Of a DNA stretch of 64,000 nt, positions 24,475-33,445 are shown piece after piece. Every line of letters starts with the position of its first letter. Positions within the stretch are counted from its first letter, which is position 1. The DNA is from JACQFK01 sp964619955 (GTDB lineage Bacteria > Planctomycetota > MHYJ01 > JACPRB01), in the NCBI GenBank assembly GCA_964619955.1, contig CAZUJF010000005.1, forward strand, positions 152,940 to 216,939, read 5' to 3'. Under the pieces are notes generated by a model. That model had not been told where the DNA came from. It searched no databases and worked only from the letters and a program-made list of their open reading frames with translations. Both the position numbers and the translations under genes were made by a program.

Positions 24475-26054
24475 CGTCCGCTGCCGAACACGTTGGCGTA
24501 GCGGTAGTAGACCTCCAGGGTCAGGGCGTTGATGGCCGTGGCGTAGACCCGGCCTCCTTCGCAGCTCCAGCGGTCCACCGGTTCCCAGGAGCCCGACCGG
24601 CAGCCCGAGGATTCCAGGTTCTGGTGTTTGAGCAGGGCGTTTTTCATCGGCTCGTTCCACGAGGCCCAGTTGGCGCTCTTGGCGCCTTCGAACTGGAAGA
24701 GGGCGAGGGCCGCCGAATACCAGTAGTAGAAGTCGATCTGGTTCCCGTCCCAGGCCGGCTTGTCCCGGAGCAGCAGCGCGACCCCGTTCTTCATCCGCGG
24801 ATCGCTTTTCTCCTTGTCGATGAAGATGCGCGACATCACCGCGATCGCCGTCAGCGTCTCGTGGTGGTCGTAGTGCTCGTTCTTGCCCGGGATGAAGACC
24901 TTGCCGGTGCCCTTGTGCGTGTAGCCGACGCGGCCGTAGGTCTCCTCCGTCGCCTCGTCGAACCAGGCCCGCGCCCCGTCATACGCCGTGCGGGGGAAGT
25001 CGAGCTGCGAGATCTCCGCGCTCTTGAGCGCCATGGCCGCCCAGCCGGTGACGGAGCTGTCGTTGTCGCCGCACTTGTGGCTGTAGCGCCAGCCCTTGCC
25101 GGGGTTCTGCGCGGCGACGATGAAGTCCACCGCCCGCTGCGCGTTGCCCTTGAAGAGGCCCGAGCCCGTGAGCCCGTACGCCTCGTTCAGCGCGAGGGCG
25201 CAGATCGCGTGGTTGTACATGTACTTGGACACGCTGCGGGGCCCGACGCAGCCCTCGGGGTCCTGCTGGCTCATCATCCACTGCAGGCCCTTGCGGACCA
25301 CGTCGCCGAAGTTGATGCCGTCGTAGCTGTCCTTGGAGAGGTGCGAGAAGCCGGCGCCGAGGAAGGCGAGCAGGGAGAGGCCGGTCACGCCCGCGTCGAA
25401 CTCCTCCATGCCCGGGTTGGGCGAGCAGGTCTGCTTGCAGCGGCCCACGTAGCCGGTCACGGTCCAGGAGCCGTCCGCGTTCTGATGCCGCGCCAGCCAG
25501 CGCAGCGCGGAGATGACGGCGTCGTAGGGCTCCTTGCCTCCGATGCAGCCTGTGCCGTTGCCCCCGGTGCCGCCCGGCCGCTTGCCGTATTTGCTGCCCG
25601 GTCCTCCCGCAGCCCCGATCACGTCGTTGAAGGATTTGCACTTGATGAAGGGCTTGTCGGAGACGGCGTCGAGGTTGTCCCCTTGCTTCATCGGAAGGAA
25701 ATCCTCGCTGGGATCGGAGAGGGGCTGATCGTCGGGATTCTTCACAATCGCCTGATCAGGATTCTCCGCTTTCAGCGGGAACACCTTGTCCGCCGGAGGC
25801 AGGTCCAAGGGAGGCTTCATTTCCGGAGGCTTGACGAGCTTGCGGGTCTGAGCTGTGACGATGACTTCCTCCGCCGGGATGCTGTTCGCCCAGAAAAACC
25901 CGATGGCCAGGACCACGGCCACGTGGGCGCCGGTCGAGATCGACCACCAGGGGGTGCTGCGGATCGTCCGTCCGACCAGACCCTCGTCTTCGGGCGGGGG
26001 CAGGGCGGGCAGCGCCAGGTCTTCCAGGGGATCCTCGGTCTTCGGGGCGTGCAT
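24471..26054 (-). CDS. Second TonB-like anchor/toroid-repeat fusion protein
   Basis: 527 residues, clearly paralogous to 16832-18454 over its whole length. It has an acidic Pro-rich N-terminus and a transmembrane helix (~36-55) with S40-xxx-H44 (SISTGAH), again the TonB Ser/His spacing. A charged Pro/Lys linker and a shorter Gly-rich stretch follow, then toroid repeats (WLARHQNADGSW, GLSLLAFLGAG, GLQWMMSQQDPEG) and the GDNDSS segment in place of a DxDD motif. The tail is Cys-containing (SSGCRSGSWEPVDRW). ATG 26054 is used because GGAG lies 7 nt upstream; the longer frame lacks an RBS. Both copies point in the same direction and bracket the sigma54 activator and hybrid kinase, consistent with local duplication. 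No ExbB/ExbD genes are in the window. Confidence 0.85.
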   Translation of the reverse strand: MHAPKTEDPLEDLALPALPPPEDEGLVGRTIRSTPWWSISTGAHVAVVLAIGFFWANSIPAEEVIVTAQTRKLVKPPEMKPPLDLPPADKVFPLKAENPDQAIVKNPDDQPLSDPSEDFLPMKQGDNLDAVSDKPFIKCKSFNDVIGAAGGPGSKYGKRPGGTGGNGTGCIGGKEPYDAVISALRWLARHQNADGSWTVTGYVGRCKQTCSPNPGMEEFDAGVTGLSLLAFLGAGFSHLSKDSYDGINFGDVVRKGLQWMMSQQDPEGCVGPRSVSKYMYNHAICALALNEAYGLTGSGLFKGNAQRAVDFIVAAQNPGKGWRYSHKCGDNDSSVTGWAAMALKSAEISQLDFPRTAYDGARAWFDEATEETYGRVGYTHKGTGKVFIPGKNEHYDHHETLTAIAVMSRIFIDKEKSDPRMKNGVALLLRDKPAWDGNQIDFYYWYSAALALFQFEGAKSANWASWNEPMKNALLKHQNLESSGCRSGSWEPVDRWSCEGGRVYATAINALTLEVYYRYANVFGSGR

Positions 26055-26133
26055 GAAAGCTCCTATCCCCTGGCACGCATCCCGTACCAACGGAGGGACG
26101 CTTGAAAAGTTCGGGTGAAATTTCCGAAGGACC

Positions 26134-26142
26134 TACTATGAT
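26134..26142 (+). promoter_or_regulatory. Possible -10 elements before the peroxidase gene
   Basis: TACTAT (26134-26139) overlaps TATGAT (26137-26142), 25-28 nt before the ATG, with no clear -35. The leader would include GAAGGGA, a good RBS. Confidence 0.3.
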
Positions 26143-26166
26143 GGTCGCCTGAACGAAGGGATATTT

Positions 26167-27252
26167 ATGAACAAAACTCCGTCGATCCTCGCGCTGCTCT
26201 CCGGTCTGGCGCTCGCCGCGTGCGAGCCGGCCGCGCCGGCCACGTCCTCCGCCCCCAAGGCGCCCGCGGTCGCGGCCGCCACCGCCGCCGCGCCCCAGGC
26301 GGACGGCTTTGCGCTCCCCGGCGATCCGAAGAACTACGCGCCTCATCCCAAGTTCGAGGCCATGAAGGTCCCCGCCGACAACCCGATCACGCTCGAGAAG
26401 GCCACGCTCGGCTGGAAGCTCTGGTTCGACAAGCGCCTCTCCGGCGACGGCACCCGCTCCTGCTACGGCTGCCACGTCAACGAGAAGGGCCTCACGGACG
26501 GCGTGGCCCTGAACAAGGGCGCGTACGAGAAGCCGCTGACGCGCCACACGCCGACGCTCTGGAACATCGGCTATCACAGCGAATGGTACTGGGACGGCCG
26601 CTCCAAGGCGCTCGAGGGCCAGGCCCTCGCGGCCTGGAAGCTCGCCAACATGGGCGCCAAGGACAAGGAGAAGGACGAGATCCGCGCCGACATCGTCGCG
26701 AAGCTCGGCGAGCTCTACAAGGACGGGTTCCAGAAGGCCTTCGGCGGCCCCGCGACCGAGAAGAACATCGCCCAGGCGCTCGCCACGTTCATGCGCACGA
26801 TCATCGGCAAGGACAGCGACTGGGACCGCGGCACGATGAGCGACGCGGCCAAGCGCGGCTGGGAGGCCTTCCAGAAGGCCAAGTGCACCAACTGCCACGC
26901 GGGCACGTTCTTCACCGACCTCCAGTTCCACAACGTCGGCATCGGCCTGAAGGACGGCAAGCCCGCCGACGTGGGCCGGCAGAAGGTCACGAACAAGGAC
27001 GAGGACACGGGCGCGTTCAAGACCCCGACGCTCCGCGACGTCGCCCGCTCCGCCCCCTACTTCCACGACGGGTCGGTCGCGACCCTCGAGGAGGCGGTCA
27101 AGTTCATGCTGGCCGGCGGCGCCGAGAACCCCTTCCTCGACAGGAAGAACCTGCAGAAGGCGGCGCTGAGCGAGGCGGAGACGAAGGACCTCGTCGAGTT
27201 CCTCAAGGCCCTCAGCGACAGCCACCGGATTCCGGAACCCAAACTCCCGTAA
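26167..27252 (+). CDS. Di-heme cytochrome c peroxidase (MauG/CcpA family) lipoprotein
   Basis: 361 residues. A lipoprotein signal (LSGLALAAC, Cys19) is followed by an Ala/Pro-rich linker. Two c-type heme sites are CYGCH (99-103) and CTNCH (240-244), with the family's DKRLSGDGTRSC, TPTLWNIGYHSEWYWDGR and FKTPTLRDVARSAPYFHDGS segments. It reduces H2O2 with electrons from cytochromes, or acts in MauG-type oxidation, in the periplasm, here probably tethered to a membrane. RBS AAGGGA lies before ATG 26167. It is divergent from the toroid gene across a ~110-nt region and 19 nt upstream of the convergent transporter stop. Confidence 0.92.
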   Translation: MNKTPSILALLSGLALAACEPAAPATSSAPKAPAVAAATAAAPQADGFALPGDPKNYAPHPKFEAMKVPADNPITLEKATLGWKLWFDKRLSGDGTRSCYGCHVNEKGLTDGVALNKGAYEKPLTRHTPTLWNIGYHSEWYWDGRSKALEGQALAAWKLANMGAKDKEKDEIRADIVAKLGELYKDGFQKAFGGPATEKNIAQALATFMRTIIGKDSDWDRGTMSDAAKRGWEAFQKAKCTNCHAGTFFTDLQFHNVGIGLKDGKPADVGRQKVTNKDEDTGAFKTPTLRDVARSAPYFHDGSVATLEEAVKFMLAGGAENPFLDRKNLQKAALSEAETKDLVEFLKALSDSHRIPEPKLP

Positions 27253-27271
27253 GGGGGGAGGGTCCGGCGGA

Positions 27272-28759
27272 TCACCCGCCCATGAAGGGGCGGGCGCCGA
27301 ACCAGACCCAGGCCGCCACGACGACGGCCGCGGCGAGGTCGAGCAGCGCGCCCGCCGCCGCCATCGTCCGCATCTTCACGTAGCGCGTCCCGAAGACGAT
27401 CGCGTTGGGCGGCGTCCCGCAGGGCAGCATGAAGTCGCAGCTCGAGGACATCGCCACGCCGTAGAGATACGGCAGCGCCCGCCCCGCGTTCGTGCGTCCC
27501 GCGTCCACCATGCCCGTGACGAGGATCATCATCAGGTTCGCCGCCGCGGCGTTGGCGCTGAAGGCGCTGAGGAAGACGGTGACGATCGTGACCACGAGCA
27601 TGAGCAGGAAGGGATGCAGCTGCGCCGCGGGCTGCACGAGCTGCCCCAGCCAGTTCGAGAGCTCGCTGCCCAGCACCACGCTCGCGAGCGCGTAGCTGCC
27701 CCCCAGCAGGATCAGCACGTCCCAGGGCATGCGTTTGAGGCTCGCCGGGCGCAGCGTCCCCGCGAGGAAGAGCAGCAGCGGCGCGAGCAGCGCGGCGATC
27801 GCGTCGAACTCGTCGCCCTTCAGCCCCAGGCCGCTGGAAGTCCGGATCGGCTCGTTCAGGATCCAGAGCAGGCTCGTGAGGCCGAAGACCCCGAGCACGA
27901 CCTTCTCGTGGTGCGCCATGACGCCGAGCTTCCGGATCTCGAGCTCGATGATGTCGCTCTCCATCGTCCGCGTCTTTTCGGAACGGCAGAGCCAGGCCAG
28001 CAGGAAGTACACCACCGGCAGGAAGAGCAGCACGAAGGGGAGGCCCACCAGCAGATAGTCGAGGAAGCTGATGGTCTGCTTGTAGACCGTGGCGACGTGG
28101 CCGGCGAGCTGCATGTTCGGCGGCGTGCCGATGATCGTGCCGATGCCGCCCACGTTCGCGCCGTACGCGATCGCCAGCATGATGGACTGCCCCAGCAGCG
28201 GCAGGCGCCCGCCCTCGCGCGCCTCCAGCTGCGTGATCACCGCCAGCCCGATCGGGACCATCATCACGGCGGCCGCGGTGTTCGAGATCCAGAGCGAGAT
28301 GAACGCGGTCGAGACGATGAAGCCGAGCAGGATGCGGCGCGGGCTGGAGCCGATCACCTTCATGATGTTCAGCGCGATGCGGCGGTGCAGGTTGTGCTGC
28401 TCCATCGCGACCCCGATGAGCATGCCGCCCATGAAGATCATGATGAAGGGGTTCCAGTAGGTCGGCGCGATGCGGCCCGCGTTGGCGAGGAAGCGCTCCC
28501 CGAAACCCGGCGCGCCCTTCTCGATCGACGCGAAGACGGGGAAGAAGGGGACGAGCACCAGCGGCAGCAGCGCCACCCAGTGGAAGGGCAGCGCCTCCGT
28601 GACCCACCAGAACGCCATGAGCACCAGCAGCGCGAGGCCGCGGTTCGCCGTCGCCGAGGGCGCGAAGGGGTGGATCTCCTGGGCGATCCAGAAGAGCAGC
28701 GGAACGGCGAAGAGGATGCCGCGGGTGAGCGCGGAACGGCGCGGTGCCTCGTCGGTCAT
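27272..28759 (-). CDS. SLC13/DASS-family anion (dicarboxylate/sulfate) permease
   Basis: 495 residues with about 11-12 hydrophobic segments. Family signatures: an N-terminal helix pair (GLALLVLMAFWWVTEALP), SNTAAAVMMVPIGLAVI (SNT motif of the first Na+/substrate-binding hairpin), GTIIGTPPNMQLAG, and in the second half SANAAAANLMMIL and CGTPPNAIVFG. DASS transporters carry di- or tricarboxylates or sulfate, usually with Na+. Motif content cannot distinguish substrates here. ATG 28759 is used; a TATACT box ends 10 nt before it, overlapping the divergent TATAAT of the DTW gene. Confidence 0.9.
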   Translation of the reverse strand: MTDEAPRRSALTRGILFAVPLLFWIAQEIHPFAPSATANRGLALLVLMAFWWVTEALPFHWVALLPLVLVPFFPVFASIEKGAPGFGERFLANAGRIAPTYWNPFIMIFMGGMLIGVAMEQHNLHRRIALNIMKVIGSSPRRILLGFIVSTAFISLWISNTAAAVMMVPIGLAVITQLEAREGGRLPLLGQSIMLAIAYGANVGGIGTIIGTPPNMQLAGHVATVYKQTISFLDYLLVGLPFVLLFLPVVYFLLAWLCRSEKTRTMESDIIELEIRKLGVMAHHEKVVLGVFGLTSLLWILNEPIRTSSGLGLKGDEFDAIAALLAPLLLFLAGTLRPASLKRMPWDVLILLGGSYALASVVLGSELSNWLGQLVQPAAQLHPFLLMLVVTIVTVFLSAFSANAAAANLMMILVTGMVDAGRTNAGRALPYLYGVAMSSSCDFMLPCGTPPNAIVFGTRYVKMRTMAAAGALLDLAAAVVVAAWVWFGARPFMGG

Positions 28760-28769
28760 GAGGGTGCTC

Positions 28770-28777
28770 AGTATAAT
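28770..28777. promoter_or_regulatory. Overlapping bidirectional -10 element
   Basis: The 8-mer AGTATAAT reads TATAAT on the plus strand (28772-28777) and TATACT on the minus strand (28775-28770). The plus gene starts 11 nt downstream (28789) and the minus gene 10 nt downstream (28759), neither with a Shine-Dalgarno sequence. Both transcripts would have leaders of ~5 nt or less. Confidence 0.5.
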
Positions 28778-28788
28778 GCCCGGCTGCG

Positions 28789-29478
28789 ATGCATGGCTCC
28801 TCAAACCCGTCCAGCCCCCGCCGCTGCCCCCGCTGCCGCGTGGGACTCGAGTTCTGCTTCTGCGCCAGCCTGCGGACGGTGGAGACGGAGACCTCGGTGG
28901 ACATCGTCATGCACCACCGCGAGCGGCTCCGCTCGTCCAACACCGCGAACCTGGCCCTGCTCAGCCTGCCCAAGGCCCGGGTCCATGTGCGGGGCGGGAT
29001 GGATCATGTCTTCGAGGGCGGCTCCGTCCTGCTCGAAGGAAACAACCCGCTCTATCTCTTCCCGCTGGAACGGGCGCTTCCCCTGACGGAGGACTACGTC
29101 CGCGAGCTGCGGCGGCGGGATCCGCGGCCGCTGCAGCTGATCCTGCCCGACGGCAGCTGGGGCCAGGCGCGGAAGGTGCTCGAACGGGAGAAGGCCTTCT
29201 GGCGGATGCCGGTGGTCTGCCTGCGCGGGCTGCCGCCGTCGCGCTACCGCCTGAGGACGGGGCCCTCGCGCGACGGCCTGGCCACGTTCGAGGCGCTCGC
29301 CCACGCGCTCTCGGTCATCGAGGGCCGCGACCGCATGGCGGGGCTCTTCGAAAACTTCGAGGTGATGGTCGAGCAGAACCTGAAGATGCGGGGCCGCTTC
29401 CCCTTCGACCGTCTCACGCGCGCCCCGGGCTCCGGGCTCACCCCCGGTGGATCATCGTCCCCGACCCCGCCTCGGTGA
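28789..29478 (+). CDS. DTW-domain tRNA-uridine aminocarboxypropyltransferase family protein
   Basis: 229 residues. An N-terminal Cys cluster (CPRCRVGLEFCFC) is followed by the DTW core: MHHRERLRSSNTA, LPDGSWGQARKVL (the DxxW element, with Ser for Thr) and LRGLPPSRYRLR. DTW proteins (TapA/TapB, human DTWD1/2) make the acp3U modification of tRNA from S-adenosylmethionine. The final ~40 nt overlap the convergent argB 3' end, and the last ~20 residues look non-conserved. The start is nearly leaderless behind a TATAAT box. Confidence 0.87.
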   Translation: MHGSSNPSSPRRCPRCRVGLEFCFCASLRTVETETSVDIVMHHRERLRSSNTANLALLSLPKARVHVRGGMDHVFEGGSVLLEGNNPLYLFPLERALPLTEDYVRELRRRDPRPLQLILPDGSWGQARKVLEREKAFWRMPVVCLRGLPPSRYRLRTGPSRDGLATFEALAHALSVIEGRDRMAGLFENFEVMVEQNLKMRGRFPFDRLTRAPGSGLTPGGSSSPTPPR

Positions 29479-30319
29479 AGACCTCGGCGAGCAGCGTCGA
29501 GGGCTTCTTGCCGCTGATGATGTGCACGCTCTGCACGCCGTCCTTGAGCGCCTCCACCGCGGACTGGGCCTTCGGGATCATGCCGCCCTTGATCACCCCG
29601 TCCTTGATCAGCTGGGCGACCTCCTCCGGCGTCACGCGCGAGATGAGCGACTTGTCCCCGCGGAGGATGCCCTCCACGTCCGTCACCAGGATCAGCTTCT
29701 CGGCCTTCAGCGCCGCGGCGACCTCCGCCGCCACCGTGTCGGCGTTGATGTTGAGGATGTTGCCGTCGTCGTCCCCGCCCAGCGAGGCCATGATCGGGAG
29801 GAAGTCCGCGTTCAGCAGGGTGATGAGGAGCTTCGGGTCGATGGACTCGATGTCGCCCACGTGGCCGTAGTCGACGATCTCCTCCTTGCCCGTCTTCTCG
29901 TTGAGGACCTTCTTCGGCGGCCGCTTCACCGCGTTGACGATGCCGCCGTCCACGCCGGAGATGCCCACCGCCTCGACGCCCGCCTCCCGGACCGCGGCCA
30001 GGATCTCCGTGTTGATCTTCCCGGCGAAGACCATCATCACGACGTCCAGCGTCTGCTCGTCGGTGATGCGGCGGCCCTCGACCATGCGGGGCTTGATGCC
30101 CAGCTGCTTGGAGAGCTCCGTCGCCTGCTTGCCGCCGCCGTGGACCATGACCACGCGGATGCCGACCTGCGCCAGCAGCGCGACCTCCTCGCAGAAGGCG
30201 TGCAGCACCGCCTCGTCGTCGGCGATCTCGCCGCCGATCTTCACGACGAAGGTCTTGTTCTTGAACTTGTTGATGTACGGCAGCGACTGCCGCAGCAAAC
30301 CCAGGTCTTCCGCGCGCAT
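29438..30319 (-). CDS. argB: N-acetylglutamate kinase (or N-acylglutamate kinase)
   Basis: 293 residues. Phosphorylates N-acyl-glutamate, the second step of arginine synthesis. The amino-acid-kinase fold is clear: TFVVKIGGE (phosphate-binding Lys), VVMVHGGGKQ, LNINADTVAAEVA, KLILVTDVEGI, GGMIPKA. ATG 30319 was chosen; TAGGAG lies 7 nt upstream and argF' ends 8 nt before. Last gene of the arg operon, its end overlapping the convergent DTW gene by 41 nt. Because the operon's transcarbamylase is of the acyl-ornithine type, the acyl group on the substrate could be acetyl or succinyl. Confidence 0.96.
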   Translation of the reverse strand: MRAEDLGLLRQSLPYINKFKNKTFVVKIGGEIADDEAVLHAFCEEVALLAQVGIRVVMVHGGGKQATELSKQLGIKPRMVEGRRITDEQTLDVVMMVFAGKINTEILAAVREAGVEAVGISGVDGGIVNAVKRPPKKVLNEKTGKEEIVDYGHVGDIESIDPKLLITLLNADFLPIMASLGGDDDGNILNINADTVAAEVAAALKAEKLILVTDVEGILRGDKSLISRVTPEEVAQLIKDGVIKGGMIPKAQSAVEALKDGVQSVHIISGKKPSTLLAEVFTEAGSGTMIHRG

Positions 30320-30327
30320 GATGGCTC

Positions 30328-31301
30328 CTAGATCAATTCGGACAGCAAGGCCTTCTGGACGTGCAGGCGGTTCTCCGCCTCGTCGTAGATCGCGCCGGCG
30401 TCGAGGATGGCGTCCGCCACCTCCACGTTGCGCCGCACCGGGAGGCAGTGCAGGAAGTGCGCGCCCTTGGGGATCCGGTCGCAGATCCACGGCTTCAGGG
30501 TCTCGCGCAGCTTCTTCTCCTCCTCCCAGCGGCCGTAATAGGCCGAGCCGCCCCAGGATTTCGCGTAGACGATCTGCGCGCCCTCGAGGCCCTCCTCCTT
30601 GGAGTGCACGATGCGCGGCTTCCGGGGCAGCGCCGCCAGGAAGGACGGCTCCAGCGGCAGCTCCTTCGGGTGCGCGATCGTGAGATCCGCCCCGAGCTGG
30701 GACAGCGCCGCCGCGAACGAGTTCGGCACCGCCATCGGCAGCGCCTTCGGATGGTACGCCCAGGTGAGCAGCACCTTCGCGCCCTTGATCTTTCCCAGGC
30801 GCTCGCGGACCGTCAGCGCGTCGGCCAGGCCCTGGCAGGGGTGCCAGAGCGCCGATTCCATGTTGATCACCGGGACCGTGGCGTATTTCCGGAACGACTC
30901 GATCACCGGATCGGAGAGGTCCTCCTCGAGGGACTTCATCCCGGGGAACGCCCGCACCGCGATCGCGTCGACGTAGCGCGAAAGCACGCGCGCGGCGTCC
31001 TTGATGTGCTCGGTCTTGTCCTGGTCCATCACCGCGCCCTCGCGGTATTCGAGCGTCCAGGACTCGCTGCCCACCGACATCGTCACGGCCTGCCCGCCGA
31101 GCTCGGCGATGCCGACCTCGAAGGAGACCCGCGTCCGCAGCGAGGGGTTGAAGAACACGAGGGCCACGCTCTTCCCCTCGAGGGGGCGCTTGCCGCCCTT
31201 TTTGCCGCGGGCTTTTTTCAGCGCCGCGGCGCGGTCGAGCAGGAACTCGAGTTCCGCGGGCTTGAACTCCAGCGTGTTGACGAACGAACGGTTCTTGAGC
31301 T

Positions 31302-31305
<4 letters not shown>
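30328..31305 (-). CDS. argF': N-acyl-L-ornithine transcarbamylase (AOTCase/SOTCase type)
   Basis: 325 residues. Carbamoyl phosphate site FFNPSLRTRVSFE (52-63), VINMESALWHPCQGLADAL, LTWAYHPKALP, VVYAKSWG-like VYAKSWGGSAYYGRW, HCLPVRRNVEVADAI and DEAENRLHVQKA. These match the Xanthomonas N-acetylornithine transcarbamylase rather than ordinary OTC, which has STRTR and DxxxSMG motifs. At the position that selects the acyl group (Glu92 in the Xanthomonas enzyme, Pro90 in the Bacteroides succinyl enzyme, from family knowledge) this protein has Thr98 in MDQDKTEH, so acetyl versus succinyl is undecided. ATG 31305 overlaps the argD stop (ATGA). The product would be N-acyl-citrulline, needing a deacylase not in this window. 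Confidence 0.9.
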
Positions 31306-32450
<1,145 letters not shown>

Positions 32451-32461
32451 GTCGTTCTTCC

Positions 32462-33445
32462 TTACGGTTGGGCGGGCGGGGCGGAGAGTCCCGCGTCCTC
32501 GGGCAGCCCCAGCATCAGGTTGAGGCACTGCACGCCCTGGCCGGCGCCGCCTTTCACCAGGTTGTCGATGGAGGCGAAGACGATCGCCGTCTTTCCCTCG
32601 GCGCAGACGCCGAGATCGACGAAGTTCGAGCCCTTCACGTGGTTCACGTTTGTGCTGCCCTTCGAGATCCGCACGAAGCGTTCGCCCGCGTAGGCCTTCT
32701 GGAAAAGCGCGAGGACCTCGTCCTGGCTCATCTCGCGTTTCAGCGGCACGTAGCTCGTCGTGAAGACGCCGCGCACCAGCGGGGTGGAGTGCGGCTGGAA
32801 CAGGACTTTGACCCCCGAAGCCTGCTCGATCTCCGGCGTGTGCCGGTGATGGAACATCTCGTAGCCGAAAAAGCTCGTCGCGCGGAACGGATGATGCGTC
32901 TTCTCTCCCGGTTTGATGCCGGAGCCGGAGGAGCCCGTCTTGCCGTCCACGATCGCCCGGCCGTCGGCGAGCTCCCGCAGCGGGAACAGCGAGAGGATCG
33001 CGGCGCTCGCGAAGCAGCCGCCCGCGGCGACAAAGCGCGCCTTCCGGATCGCCTCGCGGTTGATCTCGGGGATGCCGTACGCGAACTGCCTGAGCAGCTC
33101 CGGCGCCTTGTGCGGCTGTTTGTAGTACTGCTCGAAGACCTTCACGTCCTGGAGGCGGAAGTCCCCGGAGAGGTCGACGACCTTCCCCTTGAGCTTCGGC
33201 GCGACGTCCATCGCCTGCCCGTGGGGGAGGGAGAGCACGTAGGCCTCCGCCTCCGGGATCTCCTTCTGGTAGACGAGGTCGGAGTAGCCGCGGAGGTTGG
33301 GCTGGATCTCGTCGAGCCGCTTGCCCGCGCTCTCGTGGCCCGTGACGGCGACGAGATCGATGTTGGGGTGGCCCAGAAGCAGCCGGACGGCCTCGCCGCC
33401 GATGTAGCCCGAGGCGCCGACGACGACGGTCTTGATCTTGGTCAT
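32462..33445 (-). CDS. argC: N-acetyl-gamma-glutamyl-phosphate reductase
   Basis: 327 residues. NADPH-dependent reduction of N-acyl-glutamyl phosphate. Nucleotide-binding VVVGASGYIGGEAVRLL, SLPHGQAM, FVAAGGCFASAAIL with the catalytic Cys, FRATSFFGYEMFHHRHTPEI and FVDLGVCAEGKTAIVFASIDNLVKGAA-like GGAGQGVQ region. Length is normal for the short ArgC type. ATG 33445 overlaps the upstream P-loop gene (ATGA); argD follows after 11 nt. Confidence 0.96.
   Translation of the reverse strand: MTKIKTVVVGASGYIGGEAVRLLLGHPNIDLVAVTGHESAGKRLDEIQPNLRGYSDLVYQKEIPEAEAYVLSLPHGQAMDVAPKLKGKVVDLSGDFRLQDVKVFEQYYKQPHKAPELLRQFAYGIPEINREAIRKARFVAAGGCFASAAILSLFPLRELADGRAIVDGKTGSSGSGIKPGEKTHHPFRATSFFGYEMFHHRHTPEIEQASGVKVLFQPHSTPLVRGVFTTSYVPLKREMSQDEVLALFQKAYAGERFVRISKGSTNVNHVKGSNFVDLGVCAEGKTAIVFASIDNLVKGGAGQGVQCLNLMLGLPEDAGLSAPPAQP

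Noticed and set aside
26071..26077. TGGCACG upstream of the peroxidase gene as a sigma54 promoter
   Set aside because: No TTGC at the -12 position; only the -24 half matches.
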